DNA of 12,266 nt from JBAUHN01 sp049680295 (GTDB lineage Bacteria; Pseudomonadota; Alphaproteobacteria; Rhodobacterales; Rhodobacteraceae), in NCBI GenBank assembly GCA_049680295.1, contig JBAUHN010000329.1, positions 1-12,266 on the forward strand, written 5' to 3'. Below are positions 6,942 to 12,266 of the stretch, piece after piece. Below the pieces are notes generated by a model, which had not been told where the DNA came from, searched no databases, and saw only the letters and a list, made by a program, of their open reading frames with translations. Each line of letters begins with the position of its first letter. Position 1 is the stretch's first letter. Both the position numbers and the translations under genes were made by a program.

Positions 6942-7955
6942 TCAGTCGATGAACTCGTTTGTATAGAACGAGGCCGGGTCGGCATCGGGATCAAGGTCGT
7001 TATATTCCTTCATTAGATTGACCATGCTTTCCCAGTCCGAGGCCACGTTCAGGCCCAGCTTCTTGTCGGTGTTGGCACCTGAATATAGCAGGCCCAGCGT
7101 CACATCGAGAACCGAGCGCGACTGCGCCTTGCCCTCGTCTTCGGCCATCGTGCCGCCAACAATATCGGCAATCGCCGCGACCGCCTTGTCGGGGTCAGCC
7201 TCGGTTGCGGCATAGGCCGCAATAGTGGCGTCAACGAAGCGATTCACCAGATCGGGGTTCTCGGAAACCGTGTCCTTGTGAGTGGAAATGCAATACCCCA
7301 CCTGATCGACACCAAAGTCCGAATAAGGGAACACCACAGGATCGTCACCACCGTTGGCCCGGATCTCAGCCGGTTTGTCGTCCAGACCGCCCAGAATTGC
7401 GACTGCATCGCCCGAGCTTTGCAGATAGGCCGAAACCAGCGCGCCGTCCGGCACATTGGTCACGTTCACATCTTCTGCTGTCAGCCCGGCATTGGCCAGA
7501 ACAATCGGGAAGAAGGTATTCACGCCCGCATTCGCGGTGGTCAGGATTGTTTTGCCCTTGAGATCCTGAATGGACGTTACACCGCTGTCAGGCCGCACAA
7601 TGACCGCCTCGGCGCCCATGGCGTCGATCACCGCGACCGAAATGATCTCGGCCCCCTGACTTGCCAGGTTGATCAGCGCGCCGCAGGATCCATAGGCGAA
7701 ATCGCTGTCGCCATTGGCCACCAGACGGTGGGCCGAACTTGATCCGTTGCCGGACCGGATGTCGATATCGATCCCGGCCTCGTCATAGATGCCTGCATCC
7801 TTGCCAAGGGCAAAGCCCGCGTGGCTGCCATAATACATCCAGTTCAGGCGCAGGCGGACATCGTCCTCGGCCATGGCGGCACCAGTGGTCAACATTCCGG
7901 CTGCAATCGCCAGACCAACAGCTTTGAGTGTCTTCATCTTCGTCTTCATCTTCAT
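6942..7955 (-). CDS. NitT/TauT-type ABC transporter periplasmic substrate-binding protein (NMT1/THI5-like)
   Basis: A 337-residue exported binding protein. The N-terminus is lysine-rich (1-11), followed by a hydrophobic core and AMA before Glu30, a good signal peptidase I site (mature start about residue 30). The mature N-terminus has the NMT1/SsuA-type pattern: RLRLNW, then HAGFALGKDAGIYDEAGIDIDI (starting near 45) and a GNGSSSAHRLVANGDSDFAYG region that would line the ligand cleft. It delivers substrate to the adjacent permease and ATPase. The start is uncertain: ATGs occur at codons 1, 3 and 7. GGGAG lies only 2 bases before the first and 8 before the second (7949). The ligand is unknown; in this family it ranges from sulfonates to pyrimidines and aromatic acids. 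Confidence 0.88.
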   Translation of the reverse strand: MKMKTKMKTLKAVGLAIAAGMLTTGAAMAEDDVRLRLNWMYYGSHAGFALGKDAGIYDEAGIDIDIRSGNGSSSAHRLVANGDSDFAYGSCGALINLASQGAEIISVAVIDAMGAEAVIVRPDSGVTSIQDLKGKTILTTANAGVNTFFPIVLANAGLTAEDVNVTNVPDGALVSAYLQSSGDAVAILGGLDDKPAEIRANGGDDPVVFPYSDFGVDQVGYCISTHKDTVSENPDLVNRFVDATIAAYAATEADPDKAVAAIADIVGGTMAEDEGKAQSRSVLDVTLGLLYSGANTDKKLGLNVASDWESMVNLMKEYNDLDPDADPASFYTNEFID

Positions 7956-7984
7956 AGCTCCCTTTTCGAGTATGGTTTGATTGG

Positions 7985-8005
7985 AGACCGTTCTTTGCGC
8001 GGTCT
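7985..8005. other. Short inverted repeat between the first two operon genes
   Basis: AGACCG and CGGTCT form a perfect 6-bp inverted repeat with a 9-base loop in the 56-base gap between the DapA-family gene and the binding-protein gene. It has no adequate T-run on the leftward transcript, so I do not call it a terminator. A role in mRNA processing or stability is possible but unproven. Confidence 0.3.
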
Positions 8006-8011
8006 TTCGGA

Positions 8012-8965
8012 TTAGGATTGCAGCCTCGGCACCCCGATGGCCGCCATCATGGCGTGGGTTTGGTCACGGTATTGGTCGCGGATATCGCGCGTGGGCGGGC
8101 GGCAGCGGCTGGACGGCAGGCCGATCAGCTCCATGCAAAGCTTGTCGAGATAGCCATCGCCGCTGGTGAAATCGCGCTCGATCTCGACCCAAAGCTTGTA
8201 AAACGGCATGCCTTCCTGAACCAGCATGCGGGTGATCTCGGCATAGTTTCCGGCGTGCACCTCGTCGATCAGCTTGATCCCCCATTCGGGCCAGAAATTG
8301 CAGTGATGCACCTCAAAGGCTTTGGCGCCCATGGAGGGCATCGCGCTCATCCCGAAGAAAAGGTTGTTGTCGATGATCGTGAACCGGTCCGAGAAATGCG
8401 AGCACACATCTTCGAATTCCATCGCATCGGTGCGGGGGGCGGCCCACTTCAGACCGACGATGTTCGGGATCTGTGCCAGCCGTTCGACCATCGCGAACGA
8501 CAGGTTCTGGCTGGTCCAGAAGGTGTTGTAGATGATGATGCCCAGCTCCGGCTCGGCCTCGGCGGCGGCGCGGATATAGGCCTCGAAATCGGCCTCGGTA
8601 TGGGCGAAATAGAACGGGCAGGACACCTGGATGAAATCCGCCCCGATCCGCTTGGCGGCCTTGGCCAGGCGCACCAGTTCCAGCGTGCTGGTTGTCTGCG
8701 CGCCCATGGCAATCGGCACGGCACCAGCAGCCTCGTCGACCACGACCTCGGCCACACGGATACGCTCCTCGAAAGACATCGTGGAAAAATCGCCCGCCGC
8801 GCCGCCGGCCAACAGCGTGGCATAGTCGCCGTTCAACCCGGAATCGATCAGGAACCGCACGTACTGTCGCAGCGCCGGTTCACTAACGGCCATCTCGCCC
8901 GTGTCCTCAAACGGCGTGGGAATGGTGACATAGCACCCTTCAAGCTTTTTCTTCAGATGATCCAC
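8012..8965 (-). CDS. DapA/NAL-family (dihydrodipicolinate synthase-like) lyase or dehydratase
   Basis: A 317-residue class I aldolase-type TIM barrel, first gene of the leftward operon. The Schiff-base lysine is Lys173 in VGLKWA, and the relay tyrosine is Tyr146 in IIIYN. The substrate-carboxylate loop, usually GTTGE, reads GAAGD here (55-59), so it lacks the two threonines of true dihydrodipicolinate synthase. Lysine biosynthesis is therefore unlikely. Family members in catabolic operons dehydrate or cleave 2-keto-3-deoxy acids (for example KDG or KDX type) or deaminate pyrroline-4-hydroxy-2-carboxylate, giving alpha-ketoglutaric semialdehyde or pyruvate plus an aldehyde. Either outcome fits the aldehyde dehydrogenases downstream. 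The start is GTG with AAAGGA 6 bases upstream. The C-terminus contains RCRPPTRDI, in the region where such enzymes carry an RPP motif. Confidence 0.85.
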   Translation of the reverse strand: MDHLKKKLEGCYVTIPTPFEDTGEMAVSEPALRQYVRFLIDSGLNGDYATLLAGGAAGDFSTMSFEERIRVAEVVVDEAAGAVPIAMGAQTTSTLELVRLAKAAKRIGADFIQVSCPFYFAHTEADFEAYIRAAAEAEPELGIIIYNTFWTSQNLSFAMVERLAQIPNIVGLKWAAPRTDAMEFEDVCSHFSDRFTIIDNNLFFGMSAMPSMGAKAFEVHHCNFWPEWGIKLIDEVHAGNYAEITRMLVQEGMPFYKLWVEIERDFTSGDGYLDKLCMELIGLPSSRCRPPTRDIRDQYRDQTHAMMAAIGVPRLQS

Positions 8966-9007
8966 GCCTTGTCCTTTCCTCCGGTCACAGCTCCGCCAGC
9001 GCAGAAA

Positions 9008-9013
9008 GTTATA
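9008..9013 (-). promoter_or_regulatory. Candidate -10 box of the leftward operon
   Basis: On the minus strand this is TATAAC, a 5/6 match to the -10 consensus, placing transcription start near base 9001, about 36 bases before the GTG. No recognisable -35 lies 16-18 bases upstream; a GC hairpin occupies that place. A poor -35 would suit an activator-dependent promoter driven by the divergent AraC-type regulator. Prediction only. Confidence 0.4.
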
Positions 9014-9061
9014 CCCTCTGCCTGGCCGTTTCCGGCCCCGGTTCGTTCCAGATTGTCGAAA

Positions 9062-9076
9062 AGCTGATGTTCAGCT
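9062..9076. promoter_or_regulatory. Inverted repeat AGCTGA-TGT-TCAGCT, possible operator
   Basis: A perfect 6-bp inverted repeat with a 3-base spacer, centred about 68 bases upstream of the predicted start of the leftward operon. The position would suit activator binding. No regulator can be assigned from sequence. Confidence 0.4.
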
Positions 9077-9119
9077 CAATCCCCGTACAATTTCAGTTTT
9101 CATCGGAATACCGAAGATT

Positions 9120-9140
9120 GATTGACATATCTTGTCAATC
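9120..9140. promoter_or_regulatory. Perfect palindrome GATTGACA-N5-TGTCAATC with embedded TTGACA boxes
   Basis: Two 8-bp arms (9120-9127 and 9133-9140) are separated by TATCT. Each arm contains TTGACA, one on each strand. The rightward one (9122-9127) is a perfect -35 for the regulator gene at 9186, with TAACGA/AACGAT 16-17 bases downstream as a weak -10. The symmetry suggests a dimeric repressor site overlapping the promoter, so bound protein would block transcription of the regulator. Confidence 0.55.
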
Positions 9141-9185
9141 TTTTAACGATTAACGCCAATATTTGATGATTTACGAGCCCACCAG

Positions 9186-10205
9186 ATGGAAACCCGCACG
9201 GACCCAACCCAGTTCGCCTTCGTTCTTCAGCCGGAATTTCCGATCTCGGCCGTGATTCTTGCCAGCGAAGCGCTGCGCATCGTGAACCAGAATTCCGGCT
9301 TCGATCTGTTTGCCTGGCAGTTCATCAGCGAAGACGGCCAGAACGTCCGCGCCAGCAACGGCATGTGGTTGCAAGCCGACTGCGATTTCGACGCGGCCCA
9401 TCCAGCAGATGTCGTACTATTGTTTGAAGGCAACCTACCGACCCAGCACGTCTCGCGCCGGCTTTTGGGTTACCTTCGCGGTGCCGCAAGGTTCGGCGCT
9501 ACAGTCGGCGGCGTCGATACCGGCGCATATGCCCTGGCGCAGGCGGGCCTCGCCGCGACCGACACTGCGCCCGATGTTATCCTTCACTGGGAAGCCGTTC
9601 CAGCCTTCACCGAAACCTTCCCGTCGGCCCAGCCGCAAAACTTCATTAACCAGTCTGATGGCAACGTCGTGTTCTCGGCCGGTGGCACCGCGTCGCTGGA
9701 CCTGATGCTGGACTTGATCGCGCGTTACTCCGGCGAAGCCATGGCGAACGAGGTGGCCAATGCGATGGTCCACACCCGACGCAAAGCAAAAACCCTGCAA
9801 CGCGAGGACCAAAAGAGCGAATTCGACTCCAACGGCCTGGCCACAGCAATGGTCCGCATGATGGAACAGAACCTGGATTTTCCCCTGTCGCTCGCCGAGC
9901 TGGCCGAAGCGTTGAAAACCTCGAAACGCACACTCGCGCGCGTCAGTGAAGACACATTCCAGATATCCCCCATGCGCCTCTACCTGCGGATCAGATTGCA
10001 AGCGGCCCGCAACTATCTGTTCTACGAGGAACACACCATCAATGACGTGGCGACCGCGTGCGGGTTTTCTTACCAGGCAGCGTTCTCACGCGCCTTTCGA
10101 GCGCAGTTCGACGTTACCCCGTCAGAGTTCCGCAAAGCCCTGCGCAATCGGCAGCGGTTGACAATACACCCCGAAATCCACCGGCTGATTGCAAAACGGG
10201 TTTAG
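9186..10205 (+). CDS. GlxA-family AraC-type transcriptional regulator (DJ-1/PfpI-like domain plus AraC HTH)
   Basis: A 339-residue regulator. Residues about 10-190 form a class I glutamine amidotransferase/DJ-1-like domain. Its nucleophile-elbow position reads VGGVDTGAYALAQAG with Asp111 where an active DJ-1 enzyme has Cys, so it should sense a ligand rather than catalyse. The C-terminal AraC DNA-binding domain has two helix-turn-helix units: LSLAELAEALKTSKRTL (235-251) and INDVATACGFSYQAAFSRAF (285-304), ending with the family signature VTPSEFR (310-316). The GbdR/GlxA group commonly activates catabolic operons for nitrogen-containing or small organic compounds. It is transcribed divergently from the eight-gene operon, which makes it the likely regulator. 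The ribosome site is weak (GAG about 8 bases upstream). Confidence 0.9.
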   Translation: METRTDPTQFAFVLQPEFPISAVILASEALRIVNQNSGFDLFAWQFISEDGQNVRASNGMWLQADCDFDAAHPADVVLLFEGNLPTQHVSRRLLGYLRGAARFGATVGGVDTGAYALAQAGLAATDTAPDVILHWEAVPAFTETFPSAQPQNFINQSDGNVVFSAGGTASLDLMLDLIARYSGEAMANEVANAMVHTRRKAKTLQREDQKSEFDSNGLATAMVRMMEQNLDFPLSLAELAEALKTSKRTLARVSEDTFQISPMRLYLRIRLQAARNYLFYEEHTINDVATACGFSYQAAFSRAFRAQFDVTPSEFRKALRNRQRLTIHPEIHRLIAKRV

Positions 10206-10218
10206 GCGCTTTCTTCTT

Positions 10219-10404
10219 CCAAAAACCTTCTGCCCGGGACGATGAAACTGCGAAGCCGTTTTGGTAACGATGACCATAATCGGGAAGCACGTTGAAGTTG
10301 TTGAAAAGGTAGGAATAGAGATCCTGACACCGGGCTTTGACCCATCTGGCTGCTTCTCGCAGGTCTCTTTTTACGGCGGGTCGCACGAAGAGGAGTGGCA
10401 CTCC
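10219..10404 (-). pseudogene. Probable transposase C-terminal relic (ISKra4-like)
   Basis: Minus-strand translation gives a stretch including LYSYLFNNFNVLPDYGHRYQ and then NGFAVSSSRAEG. This resembles the C-terminal part of ISKra4-type transposases, where a helix ending Y-I-x-N-N is followed by NYG-x-RYR-x-G-x-x-ISS-x-x-VES. The expected continuation (VESxVN...KRM.K.QQMRW) is absent: the frame runs into unrelated residues and then into the antisense of the regulator gene. No terminal repeats or start are visible. The resemblance is from memory of the family and is the only evidence, so this is a tentative call. Confidence 0.4.
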
Positions 10405-10484
10405 TGAAAAGCCCTTGATTGCAAAGCGATGGCCGCGCATTTTCCGGAAAGTGCCGCATTCACCGGTTACCCTTTCGGGCGCAC

Positions 10485-10513
10485 TTGAAACACTTCCTCT
10501 ATCCGAGTAAAAA
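10485..10513 (+). promoter_or_regulatory. Sigma-70-type promoter of the GntR regulator gene
   Basis: TTGAAA (10485-10490, 5/6 match to -35), a 17-base spacer, then TAAAAA (10508-10513, 4/6 match to -10). Transcription would start near 10520, about 43 bases before the proposed TTG start. This argues against the in-frame ATG at 10419, which lies upstream of the promoter. Confidence 0.55.
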
Positions 10514-10562
10514 CGTGCCTTCGGCGGCTGTTGTAAGACGCCTGAAAGAAAGGAATTTTGCA

Positions 10563-11255
10563 TTGGCAAGCCAAGCGCCTGATGGCAATGTATCCAACTC
10601 TCTTCGTGTGCAGCGCGTCCAGATTAACCTGCGGGATCAGGTACTTGAAGTGTTGCGTAATGCCATTCTGGATTTGCGCTTCGGACCTGGCGACCGGTTG
10701 GTCGAACGGGAACTTTGTGAACTTGTTGGGGTCAGTCGGACGAGTATCCGCGAGGCCCTGCGCCATCTGGAATCAGAGGGGCTTGTCATAAACATCCCGA
10801 ATGTCGGGCCAAGTGTTGCCGTCGTCGATGTCACGGAAGCCACTTACATTTACGAGCTGCGCGAGTTGCTGGAAGGTAAGGCAGGGCGTTTGTTTACGGA
10901 ACGCGCTTCTGACGACCAGATAGAAGAGCTGAAAAACTCCATGAAACATCTGTCCGTTGCCTTGACGGAACCGGATTTGCCAAACAAGATTCGCGAAACC
11001 ATTCACTTTTACGAATTGCTGCTGGCCGGGTGCGGGAACCCGCTGTTGAGTGATGCGGTCACGCGGCTTCATGCCAAGATTGTGTTGCTGCGCGCGTCGT
11101 CCATATCAAATCCCGATCGGGGACTTGAGAGTCTGGAAGAAATGGAGGCCATTGTCCGTGCAATAGCCCAGCGGAATCCAGATGCTGCAGAAGAGGCCTG
11201 CGTCGCGCATGCCCGCGCAGCACGGGACGCGGCCCTTGCGAGACTTGGCGACTGA
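10563..11255 (+). CDS. GntR-family regulator, FadR/FCD subfamily
   Basis: A 230-residue regulator from the TTG start proposed here. The N-terminal winged helix-turn-helix spans about 23-80 (LRDQVLEVLRNAIL..., ELVGVSRTSIREALRHLESE), followed by a helical FCD ligand domain (from ELRELLEGKAGRL, about 98 onward, to the end). TTG at 10563 is chosen because AAAGGA lies 8 bases upstream and the length suits the family. GTG at 10515 and ATG at 10419 are in frame but less convincing. The FCD metal site looks altered: the usual D-x-x-x-H before LLxxxGNPLL reads T-I-H-F-Y, with Thr and Tyr at the ligand positions, so metal-dependent sensing may be lost. It converges on the TRAP transporter gene with a 17-bp gap and may regulate that uptake cluster; it is probably unrelated to the leftward operon. 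Confidence 0.85.
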   Translation: MASQAPDGNVSNSLRVQRVQINLRDQVLEVLRNAILDLRFGPGDRLVERELCELVGVSRTSIREALRHLESEGLVINIPNVGPSVAVVDVTEATYIYELRELLEGKAGRLFTERASDDQIEELKNSMKHLSVALTEPDLPNKIRETIHFYELLLAGCGNPLLSDAVTRLHAKIVLLRASSISNPDRGLESLEEMEAIVRAIAQRNPDAAEEACVAHARAARDAALARLGD

Positions 11256-11272
11256 AAGCGGGCCCGGTCAGA

Positions 11273-12266
11273 CTATTCCATCAAGGCGGGAAGCCAAGTG
11301 ACAATAGAGGGGTAGAAGTAGATCAAGATGACGTTCAGCAGGATCACCGCGACGAATGGCAAGACCCCGATAACGATCTGCTTCATTCCCACATCCCCGC
11401 TGATCCCTCTCAATACGAATAATATGATGCCCACTGGCGGCGTTATCATGCCGACCTCGATCAGCAGAACGAGGGCGATACCAAACCATATCGGATCGAA
11501 ACCCAGCGCGATTACAATCGGGTAGGTGATTGGCAGTGTCATCAACATCATCGAAATGGGGTCGATGAACATGCCCAACAGAATGTAGATCAGCCCAATC
11601 GTCGCCATGATGAGCCATGGCTGCAGCGACATCTGCTCAACGAAAGCGACGAGGCTGATCGGCAGTTGCAGCGCATCGAACACCCAGCTGAGGATTGATG
11701 CGCCCACAACGATCATCAAAAGGAACGAAGTGACTTTCACCGTTTCCAGCGATGTTTCAAACAACATGGACCAGGTCAGCTTGCCACGCCAGGCGCACAA
11801 GATCAGGGCAAAGACAGAACCGATACCGCCGGCCTCTGTCGGAGTTGCGATTCCCAGGTAAAGCGATCCGAGAACCAGAAGGATCAGACCGATAAAAGGC
11901 AGAACCCCTATCGTCGTCGCCAGTTTTTCATTCAGCGGATAGCGTTGGCCAACGGGGGCTGCTCCTGGGATGGCCATTGACCAGATGAACACCACCGCCA
12001 TGAACGACAGCATCAACAAGAGACCCGGCACGATCCCTGCAATAAACAGTGTTGTGACCGGCGCGCCGACCGTGGTTCCGTAGACGATCATCGCAATGCT
12101 TGGCGGGATGAGAATGCCCAGCGTCCCACCGGCGGCAATGACACCGTAGGTCAGTTTCGGGCTATAGCCGCGTTGTGTCATTTCGGGGCATGCCACGGCA
12201 CCCATCGTGGCCGCAGTTGCGACACTCGATCCCGATACGGCGGCAAAAACCCCGCTGGCCCCGATG
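11273..12266 (-). CDS. TRAP transporter large permease subunit, DctM family (5' end outside window)
   Basis: The last 330 residues of a DctM-type integral membrane subunit; the reading frame is open to the window edge, and the usual length is about 430, so roughly the first 100 residues are missing. Family hallmarks are VSGSSVATAATMGAVACPEM right at the edge, then GGTLGILIPPSIAMIVYG, GIATPTEAGGIGSVFAL, and EVGMITPPVGIILFVL near the C-terminus. Many hydrophobic segments support a multi-spanning protein. TRAP systems import carboxylates and related solutes using an ion gradient, with a periplasmic DctP and a small DctQ subunit, which would lie upstream beyond the right edge. The gene ends in MME and is convergent with the GntR gene. 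Confidence 0.93.
   Translation of the reverse strand, partial: IGASGVFAAVSGSSVATAATMGAVACPEMTQRGYSPKLTYGVIAAGGTLGILIPPSIAMIVYGTTVGAPVTTLFIAGIVPGLLLMLSFMAVVFIWSMAIPGAAPVGQRYPLNEKLATTIGVLPFIGLILLVLGSLYLGIATPTEAGGIGSVFALILCAWRGKLTWSMLFETSLETVKVTSFLLMIVVGASILSWVFDALQLPISLVAFVEQMSLQPWLIMATIGLIYILLGMFIDPISMMLMTLPITYPIVIALGFDPIWFGIALVLLIEVGMITPPVGIILFVLRGISGDVGMKQIVIGVLPFVAVILLNVILIYFYPSIVTWLPALME

Larger units (their letters stand above)
8966..9185. promoter_or_regulatory. Divergent control region between the catabolic operon and its regulator gene
   Basis: This 220-bp gap separates the leftward operon start (GTG at 8965) from the rightward regulator (ATG at 9186). It is more AT-rich near 9080-9170 than the genes around it. 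It contains two perfect inverted repeats (9062-9076 and 9120-9140), a GC hairpin (GGCCG/CGGCC, 9024-9037), and candidate promoters in both directions. TTCAG occurs at 9070 and 9092, 22 bp apart, a spacing compatible with AraC-type direct repeats, but the match is only five bases. Confidence 0.7.
10206..10562. other. Intergenic region of 357 bp: transposase relic plus promoter of the GntR gene
   Basis: Between the GlxA-like regulator and the GntR regulator. The left half carries a degraded minus-strand coding trace resembling an IS transposase C-terminus (10219-10404). The right half holds the 10-bp palindrome TTTCCGGAAA (10441-10450), a good sigma-70-type promoter (10485-10513) and the ribosome site AAAGGA of the GntR gene. 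No clear terminator for the GlxA-like gene is seen. Confidence 0.6.

Noticed and set aside
7985..8005. Hairpin after the DapA-family gene as a terminator
   Set aside because: The stem is only 6 bp with a 9-base loop, and the leftward transcript has no U-run after it; kept only as an inverted repeat.
8012..8965. True dihydrodipicolinate synthase (dapA) of lysine biosynthesis
   Set aside because: The substrate loop lacks the two threonines and the context is catabolic.
8018..9067. Long plus-strand open frame (349 codons) opposite the DapA-family gene
   Set aside because: It is antisense to a clear enzyme gene, its translation shows no family motif, and long antisense frames are expected in GC-rich DNA.
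10114..10569. Minus-strand open frame of 151 codons across the intergenic region
   Set aside because: As an intact gene it is unlikely because it runs into the antisense of the GlxA-like gene and of the GntR promoter; only the middle part looks like a transposase trace, which is reported as a relic.
11259..11266. Palindrome CGGGCCCG between the convergent GntR and TRAP genes, as a bidirectional terminator
   Set aside because: It has no loop and no T-run on either side, so it does not have terminator form.
1..12266. CRISPR array, tRNA or rRNA genes, toxin-antitoxin or phage-defence genes
   Set aside because: No regularly spaced repeats, no cloverleaf-like segment and no matching protein families were seen on reading both strands.

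Overview
The window looks like GC-rich alphaproteobacterial DNA, most likely from Rhodobacterales (the Roseobacter group). This is inferred from protein style, the NitT/TauT and TRAP uptake systems, the GlxA-type regulator and dense gene packing; there is no rRNA or other phylogenetic marker to confirm it.

Layout: (1) Bases 1-127 are the end of a Tn3-family transposon: the last 26 codons of tnpA and a 38-bp terminal inverted repeat whose outer edge is at 127. The transposon lies to the left, so the genes to its right are flanking DNA unless a second end exists beyond the window. (2) Bases 165-8965 hold eight leftward genes that read as one operon. In transcription order they are: a DapA-family lyase/dehydratase, a NitT/TauT-type periplasmic binding protein, its ATPase, its permease, a PuuC/BADH-like aldehyde dehydrogenase, a short D-2-hydroxyacid dehydrogenase, an enolase-superfamily (mandelate racemase group) acid dehydratase or racemase, and an aldehyde dehydrogenase resembling alpha-ketoglutaric semialdehyde dehydrogenase (KGSADH). 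Several genes overlap or nearly touch. A strong intrinsic terminator sits inside the operon, after the binding-protein gene. (3) Bases 8966-9185 are a divergent control region with two palindromes and candidate promoters. (4) Bases 9186-10205 encode a GlxA-like AraC-family regulator, the obvious candidate regulator of the operon. (5) Bases 10206-10562 hold a probable transposase relic and the promoter of the next gene. (6) Bases 10563-11255 encode a GntR/FCD regulator, probably starting at TTG. (7) Bases 11273-12266 are the 3' part of a convergent TRAP transporter large-subunit gene, cut by the window edge.

How the genes may work together (inference): the ABC system imports a small organic acid. 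The enolase-superfamily enzyme dehydrates or racemises it, the DapA-family enzyme dehydrates or cleaves the resulting 2-keto-3-deoxy acid, and the two aldehyde dehydrogenases oxidise the semialdehyde(s), possibly to 2-oxoglutarate. The hydroxyacid dehydrogenase would handle a 2-keto/2-hydroxy acid side product. This resembles a Weimberg- or glucarate-type route, but the importer family, gene order and regulator are not those of a textbook sugar-acid operon. The substrate cannot be read from the sequence. This operon is the best candidate here for a system not yet described.
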